NCBI GenBank assembly: GCA_902785065.1
Contig: CACZXH010000004.1
Span: 1 to 56,554 of the forward strand
DNA: 56,554 bases
Source: an uncultured Bacteroidia bacterium
GTDB taxonomy: Bacteria > Bacteroidota > Bacteroidia > Bacteroidales > UBA932
Direction of reading: 5' to 3'
Shown: positions 25,134 to 33,098 of the stretch, piece after piece
Numbering within the stretch: the first letter of the stretch is position 1
Layout of the letters: each line of letters begins with the position of its first letter
Position numbers and translations under genes: made by a program
The notes under the pieces: model-generated
Told to the model about the DNA's origin: nothing
The model's database searches: none
What the model saw: the letters and a program-made list of their open reading frames with translations, nothing else

Positions 25134-26057
25134 CTATTTGATGAAACCGGTCTTCTTCATGAATGCGTAAAGGAGGTCGATCCACACGTAGGATGGACGC
25201 TCGCGGTCCGGATAATAGCCGAAACCATGGCTGTCACAGGCGAAATAGTGGGCCTCGGCCGGAATCCCCGCATCGCGCCAGGCCTTGACCATGTCGATGC
25301 CGGTCAACCCCCGGAACAGGTCGAACTCCGGTGCGGCCACGAAAAGCGGCGCGGCGTCTTCGGGGAGTTTCTCGGGCAGCATGAATGCGGCGCCGTAGAT
25401 CGGTGCTACGAGGTTGGGGCTGCTCTCCGGCGTATGGTGCAGAGCGACGTCCGAAACGAGCATTCCCCCGGCGGAAAAGCCCAGAAGACCGATCCGGTCC
25501 GGGTCAATCCCCCATTCCGCAGCATGGCTGCGTACGTAGGCGACAGCCGCGCGACCGTCATCGTTGTACAACCCCAACGCCGCATTCCGGTAGGCATCGA
25601 ACTGCTTTTGCTCTTCCGGCGTGTACACCGGGGCAGGTTCGCCTTTGGGCTCATAGAAGGCCTCTTCCTCGTTACGCGCGAAATGGATGAGCCGGTACTT
25701 GAGCACGAAGGCAGTCACCCCGTGCTCGGCCAGCCACCGGGCCTCGTTGGCCCCTTCCTTGGTGAAATAATTGACCCGGAAACTCCCCCCGGGACAGACA
25801 ATCATCGCCGCCCCGGTCGCGATTTCCTTCGGCGGGAAAAACGCGACAATCTCCGGATCCTTGATGTTGGTGTAGTACTCCTCGCCGTTCTCGTCCACAT
25901 ACTTGTACTCCTCCCAGTCCCAGTCTTCGCTTCCAGGTGCGGGACCGTCATAGAGCCGGTAAACGGCCGGGGTAATCTCCGGAGCGGCTTTCTCGCCGCT
26001 CTGAGGCCCTGCGCAAGCCACTGCGAGCAGGGCTACGGCTGACGCGATCCTTTTCAT
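25134..26057 (-). CDS. Alpha/beta hydrolase lipoprotein, probable sugar acetyl esterase
   Basis: A 307-residue alpha/beta hydrolase with a lipobox (LAVAC, Cys15). The oxyanion-hole region is VCPGGSFRVNYFTKEG, the nucleophile is Ser195 in LLGFSAGG, and the catalytic histidine is His277 in DSHGFGY. The arrangement and size match BD-FAE/acetyl-xylan-esterase-like hydrolases found in Bacteroidetes polysaccharide loci. An insert of about 30 residues (NEEEAFYEPKGEPAPVYTPE) before the nucleophile may cover the active site. It is one of several different esterase folds in this locus, which suggests a substrate acetylated at more than one position. The spacing is 8 bp to the upstream gene and 10 bp to the downstream one. 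Confidence 0.82.
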   Translation of the reverse strand: MKRIASAVALLAVACAGPQSGEKAAPEITPAVYRLYDGPAPGSEDWDWEEYKYVDENGEEYYTNIKDPEIVAFFPPKEIATGAAMIVCPGGSFRVNYFTKEGANEARWLAEHGVTAFVLKYRLIHFARNEEEAFYEPKGEPAPVYTPEEQKQFDAYRNAALGLYNDDGRAAVAYVRSHAAEWGIDPDRIGLLGFSAGGMLVSDVALHHTPESSPNLVAPIYGAAFMLPEKLPEDAAPLFVAAPEFDLFRGLTGIDMVKAWRDAGIPAEAHYFACDSHGFGYYPDRERPSYVWIDLLYAFMKKTGFIK

Positions 26058-26065
26058 TCCGACAC

Positions 26066-27130
26066 CTATTTGAAGAGAAGCTGCGAGAATTCATACAGGG
26101 CAAGCCGCCAGGTCTTCCATTCGTGCGCGGAATCCGGCGTTACCAGATAATGGGCATTGAGCCCGGACTCCTTGAGCTCGCGGGTCAGTTTGGCCGGATC
26201 AGGACGCCCTTCGCGGAGATTCTCGACTTCCTTGCTTCCGTAGTTGATGAAGATCAGCTTGTTGGCCTCGCGGAAACCCTTCATCGCCTTGGATTCCTCC
26301 ACGGAAACGGTTCCTCCGCTGAAAATGCCGACATAACAGTAGTCCGTGGGATGGGCGGTAATCGTCGCCTTAGTCTCCATGCCACCCATCGACAGGCCGG
26401 CCAAAGCGGTATTTGCCGGACCTTTCTTGATCAGGTAGTTCTTCTCGATGAAAGGCCGGATGTCGTTGGTGAGCTCATCGGGGAACTGGTCGACGCGCAT
26501 GGCGCCGTCAGGCATGACCACGATCATCGGAACGATCTTCCCATCGGCCAGGAGGTTGTCCAGGATGTCGCCCGCGCAGCCGATCTGCGTCCAGTCGGCG
26601 TCCGAATCACCGGCGCCGTGCACGAGATACAGGACGGGCAGCGCCTTGCCGGAAGCGGCATAGCCGGCCGGGGTCCATACATGGAGCTGGCGTTCCTGTC
26701 CCGTCGTGGAAGATGGATAGCGGACTGTCGCGACAGCTCCATGGGGAACAGCCTTGTGCGCCCAGAACAGGTCTTCACCCTTGGTGAGCTGCAGGACAGG
26801 ACGCCGGTCGTTGATGCGAGCGGAGCGGGGGTCATAGACCTGGACGCCGTCCACCACGAAATGATAACGGTATGCGATGGCCTGGAGATCCGGGATTGTG
26901 GCGCTCCAGACGCCTTGTTCATCTTTCGTAAAGGTCCCCTTGCCTGCCAGGTCGCTGCCGAGCGCGACCGAATGCGCCTCGGGAGCGTAGATGCTGAAGG
27001 TTACCGAACCGTCGGGGTGTGTGACGACGGATTTCAGGGTGTCGCCCGGAGTAAGGGGACGGCGCTGCCATTGGGCGAAAGCCGGCAGGATCATCAACAG
27101 GCAGACAATGACGAGGAAGATTCTTTTCAT
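26066..27130 (-). CDS. CE1-type esterase with N-terminal E-set/CBM48-like domain
   Basis: A 354-residue secreted esterase with a type I signal peptide (cut near AFAQ, residue 20). Residues ~35-115 form an immunoglobulin-like E-set domain (GSVTFSIYAPEAHSVAL, then WSATIPDL and YHFVVDG). The esterase domain begins at about 145 with RQLHVWTPAGY. The nucleophile is Ser247 in AGLSMGGMET and the histidine His336 in DSAHEWKTW. This is the layout of Bacteroidetes ferulic-acid/acetyl esterases of CE1. With mannanases around it, acetyl esters on glucomannan are the more likely target than ferulate; that is inference. A near-consensus promoter lies directly upstream (27137-27167), so this gene may be expressed independently of the operon. 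Confidence 0.87.
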   Translation of the reverse strand: MKRIFLVIVCLLMILPAFAQWQRRPLTPGDTLKSVVTHPDGSVTFSIYAPEAHSVALGSDLAGKGTFTKDEQGVWSATIPDLQAIAYRYHFVVDGVQVYDPRSARINDRRPVLQLTKGEDLFWAHKAVPHGAVATVRYPSSTTGQERQLHVWTPAGYAASGKALPVLYLVHGAGDSDADWTQIGCAGDILDNLLADGKIVPMIVVMPDGAMRVDQFPDELTNDIRPFIEKNYLIKKGPANTALAGLSMGGMETKATITAHPTDYCYVGIFSGGTVSVEESKAMKGFREANKLIFINYGSKEVENLREGRPDPAKLTRELKESGLNAHYLVTPDSAHEWKTWRLALYEFSQLLFK

Positions 27131-27136
27131 GGTTCA

Positions 27137-27167
27137 CAAATATATAATCGTTATCATTCTATTCAAA
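27137..27167 (-). promoter_or_regulatory. Internal promoter before the CE1-type esterase gene
   Basis: TTTG (27167 to 27164), exactly 19 bp, and TATATTTG (27144 to 27137) match both halves of the Bacteroidetes consensus perfectly. The predicted start of transcription is 1-3 nt before the ATG at 27130. It sits in the 32-bp gap inside the operon and would give a leaderless message for the esterase and genes beyond it. Confidence 0.65.
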
Positions 27168-29205
27168 GCGGGGAGACCCGGAGATTGTCGAAATAAGGAG
27201 TACTTACCTTCTTTTCCTGGAGAGGAGCCAACAGCCCGGCCATGCCGTGCGTATAATGGTCTGATTGTGCTTTCACCACTTCCCTGCCGTCCACGCAGCC
27301 GGTAATCCAGTCACCTTCGAAACGGAGACGGAGGTTGTGCCATTGACACGCAGACAATCCTGCCACCGTGGCCGTGGCGAGCGTGTACTCGCCGCCGATC
27401 TCCACGTCTTTTCGCGCCAGGATGGCCGCTTGCTGCTCGGCATCGCCGATGAGTTCCTTCGGATTGGGTTTACCGCGGGTAAGCACCAGGGTGCACTTTC
27501 CCTGGTCATCGAGTTTGAGATAGTAGCCTTTCGCCCAGATACCGTAACCGCTGCCGACATCGCAGAGGCGGCCCATCAAGCCGGCTTCGTCCCCAGGATT
27601 CAGATACACGTCGGCGCTGACTTCATAATCCTTCCAGGCCACGTCCCCGAGGATGGAGTAGTGATGCCATTCCGGCGCCCAGCTGAGGGTATGTTCGCTG
27701 ACGGTCTGCCGGATGCACCGGCCTTGATGGTCGGGCCTTTCCGTGAGCTCGAAGCAGCCGATGAGGTCGGCCAGGTAATGAGGCAGGTATCCATATTCCG
27801 CAGGGTGGGTGTACTGCTCGAAAGCGTCCTCGTAAGGGAACGGGAACGGTTTGGACGCTGGAATGTCGTCGAACGATCCCTTGACCTGTCCCCGGGTGGT
27901 CGAGAAGGAATAAACGCTTCCGGGCTCCAGGTTCAGGACCAGGGTCCGGCCGCGGGGAGACAGGTCGGCCTGACGGACAAACTGCGCGCGTTCGTTGCTG
28001 AGCCATACGCAGAGTTTGTCAGCGGAAAGTCCTTTTGGAATCTGGATGCGGACGGTCTGCGGCGCTTTCGCATCCTTGGTTTCCACGATGATGCTGTAAT
28101 CGCCCGATGCAGGATCGCGGAGCATGCACATGGAACCGCCGCCGTCCAGTTTCGTGCATGCGTCATCGACATATTGCCAGCCGAGGCGCGTAAACTGACC
28201 ATAGTGCGCATAGCCCCAAAGGGCCTCCCGTACGACATAATGGCCGCTCCAGGGCTCATGGGCAAGGATCATCGGCGGATCCTGGCTGTAAGGCTCCAGC
28301 GGATAGACAGCGCCGATATCGTACCAGTTGACGACCTTCGTGGCTCCGCTGACGATATAGTTCTCATTGAAGCACTTGACAATGGTGATCAGGCAGTCGA
28401 AGCCTTTCCGGTAGATATGCTCTTCACTGTTCCAAAGCGGTTTGCCGAGCTTTTCGACCATTTCGCGCTGTTCCTTGTACAAGGGTATTTCGCTGAAAGT
28501 ATGGGCGCATACGATATCCAGCGCATCCGCAAACTCGGGGTCCTCCAGCATCCGGGGCAGGAACTCGAGTTTGGTCCTCCCCCAGTTGCCGAAACCATGG
28601 AGCTTGACGTCGCGGAAGCCGCGCTCGTCCAACGCGCGACGCATGTGCTTGGCGAAATCTGCGTCCCAGCCCTTTTCATTGTGGCAGCCCAGGGCGTCCA
28701 GTTCCAGGCCGTGCACTTCGCGCAGCCCCCGCATCCAGGCGATGTAGTAATCCACCATCCCGTCTGTCCAGAAACCGCCCACCCAGGCCGGCGCACTCCA
28801 GGCCGTGGCATCCAGGGTCAGTTTCGGATTGCGTTTGACGGCTTCCTCCAGCACCCACCACATGTATCCCCGCTCGAAGTTGGCGTCGCCCTGGAAATGG
28901 CTGTGGGAAGGCATGCTCCCCTGCGTGGAATTACCGTCACCAGGGATTTCCACGAGGATGGTGCTGACAGAAGCCCCGAACATCGGCTTGAAAACCAGGT
29001 CCATGATCTGGGATTTCTGGGGTTCGGGATAATCTTTCAGGAGGACGGAAGTGGCTCCACCTCCGTTGACGGCTCCGATTCCATCGAAGCGCTTGCCTGC
29101 CAGGGCATTGCCGATACGGATTTCCTGAGGCTTCCCGGGGTTCCGGGAAGCGGCGGAAACGCATAGGCAGCAAAGCAGGGATACCGTGACGATACTCTTT
29201 TTCAT
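27163..29205 (-). CDS. GH59 galactocerebrosidase-like beta-galactosidase
   Basis: A 680-residue protein closely following GH59. The N-terminus reads FDGIGAVNGGGATSVLL, then FKPMFGAS and EIPGDGNSTQGSMPSH, a run characteristic of galactocerebrosidases. Acid/base is Glu177 in GCHNEKGW, nucleophile Glu261 in WNSEEHIY. The C-terminal half contains a beta domain and a laminin-G/lectin-like domain (EVSADVYLNPG, MGRLCD, YFDNLRV), as in the animal enzyme. A signal peptide covers about residues 1-20. GH59 members hydrolyse beta-galactosides; in bacteria the natural substrate is poorly known. It lies 15 bp after GH97 in the operon, so a plant or host beta-galactoside linked to the same glycan is suggested. 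Family call is strong; substrate is unknown. Confidence 0.9.
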   Translation of the reverse strand: MKKSIVTVSLLCCLCVSAASRNPGKPQEIRIGNALAGKRFDGIGAVNGGGATSVLLKDYPEPQKSQIMDLVFKPMFGASVSTILVEIPGDGNSTQGSMPSHSHFQGDANFERGYMWWVLEEAVKRNPKLTLDATAWSAPAWVGGFWTDGMVDYYIAWMRGLREVHGLELDALGCHNEKGWDADFAKHMRRALDERGFRDVKLHGFGNWGRTKLEFLPRMLEDPEFADALDIVCAHTFSEIPLYKEQREMVEKLGKPLWNSEEHIYRKGFDCLITIVKCFNENYIVSGATKVVNWYDIGAVYPLEPYSQDPPMILAHEPWSGHYVVREALWGYAHYGQFTRLGWQYVDDACTKLDGGGSMCMLRDPASGDYSIIVETKDAKAPQTVRIQIPKGLSADKLCVWLSNERAQFVRQADLSPRGRTLVLNLEPGSVYSFSTTRGQVKGSFDDIPASKPFPFPYEDAFEQYTHPAEYGYLPHYLADLIGCFELTERPDHQGRCIRQTVSEHTLSWAPEWHHYSILGDVAWKDYEVSADVYLNPGDEAGLMGRLCDVGSGYGIWAKGYYLKLDDQGKCTLVLTRGKPNPKELIGDAEQQAAILARKDVEIGGEYTLATATVAGLSACQWHNLRLRFEGDWITGCVDGREVVKAQSDHYTHGMAGLLAPLQEKKVSTPYFDNLRVSPL

Positions 29206-29220
29206 GGATAAATATAAGGA

Positions 29221-31200
29221 TTATTTACGAAGTATTGCAGTCCATCCGCCACCCGGGGCCAGGTGGACCCGGACCTTGTCCCCCGACACCACCTGCAGGG
29301 AAGAATGCCTGTAGTCTTCGGCGGCCCGGTCGGCATTGATGCCGTCCGCAAAGACATCTGCCTGGTAGGTGCCTTCGTCCAGGAAGGAGAAGTCGATTTC
29401 CAGATCCCGCGGAGTCCAGTCCGTCATGGCACCCACATACCAGACCCCGTCTTTCTCACGGGCGACGACGATGTATTCGCCCACTTTCCCGTCCACGCCG
29501 ACTGTCCTGTCGAAAACGGTCGGGACCTTCGCGATGAAGTCGGTGCATTCCTGCTCGCGCTTATACTTGGACGGGCTGTCCGCCAGCATCTGGTAGGGAG
29601 CATCGAAAATGGAGTACATCGCCATCTGATGGACGCGCGTGCCCATGCTCATCGGACTGGAGCTGTCCGCGTGATAGCTCCGTGCAATGGCATTGTCCAT
29701 GGCACCCGGGGTGTAGTCCATCGGGCCGATCAGCATACGGGCATAGGGCGCCGTGACATCATACCGGGGGATGTCATCCACCGGGCGACCGTTCACAACG
29801 GCGGTCCACTGGCAGTTCTCGAGTCCCTTCACCCCTTCGAAATTCAGCACATTCGGGTACGGACGCTGGATGCCGAAGGCCTTCATTCCGTGCAGGTCCA
29901 GGATCAGGTGATTCTCGGCGGCCAGGGCCGCGAGCTTGTACATCACGCCGTTCATCCGTTGGTCGTCCGCATCGAAAAAGTCCACCTTGAATCCCTTGAC
30001 ACCCATCTGGGCATAGTGCGGGAATGCCTGGGCGGCTTCCGCCTCCGCGGAGGAAGCGTGACACCAAAGGACTACGCCCACATTCTTGGACGCCGCGTAG
30101 TCGACAATGGCCTTCAGGTCGAGACCCGGGCGCACATTCATCAGTGAACCGGCGCTCCAGCCCGCATCGATGAGGATGTACTCCAGGCCGTTGTCCGCCG
30201 AGAAATCGACGAAGTAGCGGTAGGTTTCCGTATTGATCCCGGCCCGGAAATCGACGCCGGTTACGTGGATGCCGCTCCACCATTCCCAGGAAGTCTTCCC
30301 CGGCTTGATCCAGGACACATCTTCCAGCCGGCATTCGGGAGCCAGGCACTGGGCCAGGTCGTTCTCCAGAAGGTCGATATCGCGGTCGGCGACAGCCAGG
30401 ACGCGCCAGGGGAAGGTCCTGGTTCCCTCTGTCCTGGCGATATAGTCGGCCCGCCGAACCGGGACGGTATAGCGGCCTCTTAGACCATATTCGAGCGGAT
30501 ACGGAGCAAACTCGCCGGCCAGGCTCTGGCGGTCGGCCGTATTGATCTTGAGGAACATGCCGGGATAATCCTCCGCTCCGGCTTCCATGACGGCGACTTT
30601 CTTCCCGCTGCCGAGATCAACGATATACGGGACGATGGACAGGGAGTCATCGACCATCCGGGACATCGGGACCTCGGTGTAATAGGACTCGAAGGAATAG
30701 CAGTAACGCTCCCCTCCCCGGTTGTCGTTCACATAGGGGATGAAGGCGGCGTAGTCCTTGTCGAAACGGAAGTTCACGCATTCGTCCTTCACCGTCATCC
30801 CGCCTTTGCGGGACGTGATGAAACGGTAGGCTGCACCGGTGTCGTACGCGCGGTATTCCACGCTGAAGTCGCCGGCCATTTTCAGGACCAGCTGATTATA
30901 GCAGTCACGGATTTCCGACTTGTGGTAGACCGGGGTCGGGAAGGCCTTGTCGACCGAAGCCGTCTTCGCAGACTTCACCCGCGGAGACACTCCGAGTACC
31001 GTTCCGTCGTCCAGGACGAGCGCCATTTCCGAAGGCAGTATCACGGTCTGCCCGTCCCTGCTGACCTTCCAGCGGATGTCCCGGTCCACAGAGACGACGA
31101 CCTCCGTCCTACCGTCCGGAGAAAGGATCCGATAGTCCTTGGCATCTGCCGCCCAGCCCAGCAGGGAAAAGGACGCCACGAGGGTCAACCATCTTTTCAT
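29221..31200 (-). CDS. GH97 alpha-galactosidase-type enzyme
   Basis: A 659-residue GH97 enzyme starting at MKRWLTLVASFSLLGWAADA (signal peptide); the frame extends to 31275 but the extra 25 residues are not a signal. The N-terminal beta-sandwich (about 22-280) is followed by the barrel with WEWWSGI, YILIDAGWS and GFKVDFFDADDQ. In GH97 the aspartate in this last motif (Asp407 here) is the nucleophile of retaining alpha-galactosidases, whereas the inverting alpha-glucosidase SusB lacks it. So alpha-galactosidase is preferred. It is the first enzyme gene after susCD, separated from susD by 86 bp holding a strong hairpin, unlike the 7-32-bp gaps that follow. It complements GH27 in removing alpha-galactose. 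Confidence 0.9.
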   Translation of the reverse strand: MKRWLTLVASFSLLGWAADAKDYRILSPDGRTEVVVSVDRDIRWKVSRDGQTVILPSEMALVLDDGTVLGVSPRVKSAKTASVDKAFPTPVYHKSEIRDCYNQLVLKMAGDFSVEYRAYDTGAAYRFITSRKGGMTVKDECVNFRFDKDYAAFIPYVNDNRGGERYCYSFESYYTEVPMSRMVDDSLSIVPYIVDLGSGKKVAVMEAGAEDYPGMFLKINTADRQSLAGEFAPYPLEYGLRGRYTVPVRRADYIARTEGTRTFPWRVLAVADRDIDLLENDLAQCLAPECRLEDVSWIKPGKTSWEWWSGIHVTGVDFRAGINTETYRYFVDFSADNGLEYILIDAGWSAGSLMNVRPGLDLKAIVDYAASKNVGVVLWCHASSAEAEAAQAFPHYAQMGVKGFKVDFFDADDQRMNGVMYKLAALAAENHLILDLHGMKAFGIQRPYPNVLNFEGVKGLENCQWTAVVNGRPVDDIPRYDVTAPYARMLIGPMDYTPGAMDNAIARSYHADSSSPMSMGTRVHQMAMYSIFDAPYQMLADSPSKYKREQECTDFIAKVPTVFDRTVGVDGKVGEYIVVAREKDGVWYVGAMTDWTPRDLEIDFSFLDEGTYQADVFADGINADRAAEDYRHSSLQVVSGDKVRVHLAPGGGWTAILRK

Positions 31201-31221
31201 TGTTTCGTTCTCTTTAAAAAT

Positions 31222-31253
31222 CCCGCGAAGGAGCCTCGCGGCTTCTTCGCGGG
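31222..31253 (-). terminator. Strong terminator-like hairpin between susD and GH97
   Basis: A 14-bp stem with one G-T pair and a four-base loop (31222-31235 with 31240-31253; arms begin CCCGCGAAG and end CTTCGCGGG). On the minus strand it is followed by ATTTTTAAAG, giving the stem plus T-run of an intrinsic terminator, 21 nt before the GH97 start. Partial termination here would make susCD transcripts more abundant than enzyme transcripts; 3' end protection is the alternative. Confidence 0.7.
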
Positions 31254-31286
31254 AACCACACATTTTAAAAACCAAAAACCAACCAA

Positions 31287-33077
31287 CTATTCATAACCTG
31301 CATTCTGGGTGCAGAGCGGGTTCGCGGTAAGTTCCGACGTGGGAATCGGGAACACCAGATGGATTTCGTTCCAGTCCCAGTTACGGTGCGTGACCGGAAT
31401 CATGTACCGGCGTTCCTCATCGGAGGCCTTGTCCCAAGGCTCGTTGAAATCGGTTCCTGTGGGAACATAGTATTTGCCGGTCTTCGTATTGTAGAAGGTC
31501 GCATCGCCGTTCTTGGGGTATTCGCAGTCGAGCCACTCCTCGATGATCTTCATACGGCTCAGGTCGTAATAGAGGTTGAACTCGTACATGAACTCCTTGC
31601 GGCGTTCCTGGATCAGGGCGACGACCCATACGTCGCTCTTGTAGCCCTTTTCCGCCTTGTACTGCGTATAATGCTGCTTGGCGTCCGGAACCTCGACCAC
31701 CTCAGTATTCAGCAGTTCGATGGGGAACTGGAAAGCCGACTTCGTATGGTCATTGGGGTTGTAACCGACCTCGAGGTTGCCCCAGGCACGGTTGCGGATC
31801 AGGTTGATCTGCTTCCAGCCTTCGGCCTCGTCGCCGGTACGGAAACAGCATTCGGCGTAGTTGAGAAGGACCTCGGAATAGCGGTAGAGCTGCACGGAGT
31901 GTGCACTGTACACGTCGTTGGTCTTCCACCACTTCAGGCTGTGGTTATTGGGAATGCCCTCGCGGTCCTGGAAGAACTTCTGGTAGTTGGACGTCTTGCC
32001 GATCGCATCACCGGTGTAAGGATTGGTGTCGCCGTAGCAGACCACCTTTCCGGTCGCCTCGTCATACTTGGAATGCCATCCGACGATGTTGTACAGGAGC
32101 CGCTTGTCGCCGGGCTCGAAGGAACGGACCAGCTCGTATGACATCGGGGAGTCGCCCCAGCCGCCATACTCGGCCGCCTTGGTCTGCATGCCGAAGTAAC
32201 GGTTGTCGTTGTTCTTGGCGAAGGACCAGACATCCCAACCCATCTTGGGGAAGTTCGGGAAGGAAACCTCCCAGATGGTCTCGTAGCTCTGCGGGTTATC
32301 CAGCCAGGAAATCATGCCCTGGACCGGGTTCAACTCGCGGCCACTGTGATCGATGATATCCTTCAGCTGGGACTTGGCCTTCGCATAGTCGCCGATGTAC
32401 ATGTTGGCCTTGGCGGCATACGCCAGGGCGCCGGCCTTGGTGAAACGGCCGATCATCCCGTCAGCAGGCCACCAGTCCAGGTACTGGGCCGCATACTCGA
32501 AGTCTTCCTTGATCGTCTTCCAGGCCTCTTCATCGGATTCCGGACGGGCTTTCTCCGGAGAGTTGGCATAGGTCTCGCCCGTCATCAGCATCGGCACGCG
32601 GCTGAAATTCACAGTCAGGTAGTAGTAGGCGGCGGCGCGGAGGCAGCGCGCTTCGGATTCGTAGATCCGGCGGGTCGCCTCAGGGACGACCTCGTCCTTC
32701 ACATTCTCCAGGTCGGCCAGATAAAGGTTGGCCCGGGACACCATGCGGTAGGAGTATTTCCAGGCATTCTCGAAGAAGTTGGACTTGGACTCGACGGTCC
32801 AGGAGTGGGTGCACATCTCCTTGTCCCAGCCATCGGCCTGCAGGTCGAGGGTCGGCATGTTCGCCAGGGCAGGATGGGGCTTGATATAATAGTCTCCCGT
32901 CGCATACAGGTTGCTGTACACACCCGTCAGGCCCATGAAGACATTGTCGGCATCCTCATAGACGCCATCCGGATTGACGATGCTGTAGTAATCGACTTTG
33001 AGGAATTCATCGGTACAGGAGAGGGACAGGGTGGCCACGCCCGATGCAATCAGCAGATATAATGCAATCTTTTTCAT
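31287..33077 (-). CDS. SusD-family glycan-binding lipoprotein
   Basis: A 596-residue SusD/RagB-family protein. The start MKKIALYLLIASG gives a lipobox with acylated Cys21, followed by TDEF, an acidic stretch typical of export to the cell surface. The N-terminal TPR-like helices include EARCLRAAAYYYL and GALAYAAKANMYIGDYAKA; the C-terminus has the family's RRKEFMYEFNLYYDLSRM motif and ends in a PIPTSELTANP stretch. SusD proteins form a lid over the SusC pore and bind the target glycan outside the cell. It follows susC by 21 bp. No separate surface glycan-binding (SusE-like) gene follows; the next gene is GH97. A second ATG two codons upstream is possible. Confidence 0.95.
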   Translation of the reverse strand: MKKIALYLLIASGVATLSLSCTDEFLKVDYYSIVNPDGVYEDADNVFMGLTGVYSNLYATGDYYIKPHPALANMPTLDLQADGWDKEMCTHSWTVESKSNFFENAWKYSYRMVSRANLYLADLENVKDEVVPEATRRIYESEARCLRAAAYYYLTVNFSRVPMLMTGETYANSPEKARPESDEEAWKTIKEDFEYAAQYLDWWPADGMIGRFTKAGALAYAAKANMYIGDYAKAKSQLKDIIDHSGRELNPVQGMISWLDNPQSYETIWEVSFPNFPKMGWDVWSFAKNNDNRYFGMQTKAAEYGGWGDSPMSYELVRSFEPGDKRLLYNIVGWHSKYDEATGKVVCYGDTNPYTGDAIGKTSNYQKFFQDREGIPNNHSLKWWKTNDVYSAHSVQLYRYSEVLLNYAECCFRTGDEAEGWKQINLIRNRAWGNLEVGYNPNDHTKSAFQFPIELLNTEVVEVPDAKQHYTQYKAEKGYKSDVWVVALIQERRKEFMYEFNLYYDLSRMKIIEEWLDCEYPKNGDATFYNTKTGKYYVPTGTDFNEPWDKASDEERRYMIPVTHRNWDWNEIHLVFPIPTSELTANPLCTQNAGYE

Positions 33078-33098
33078 GATCAATTCAGATTTAGCAAT

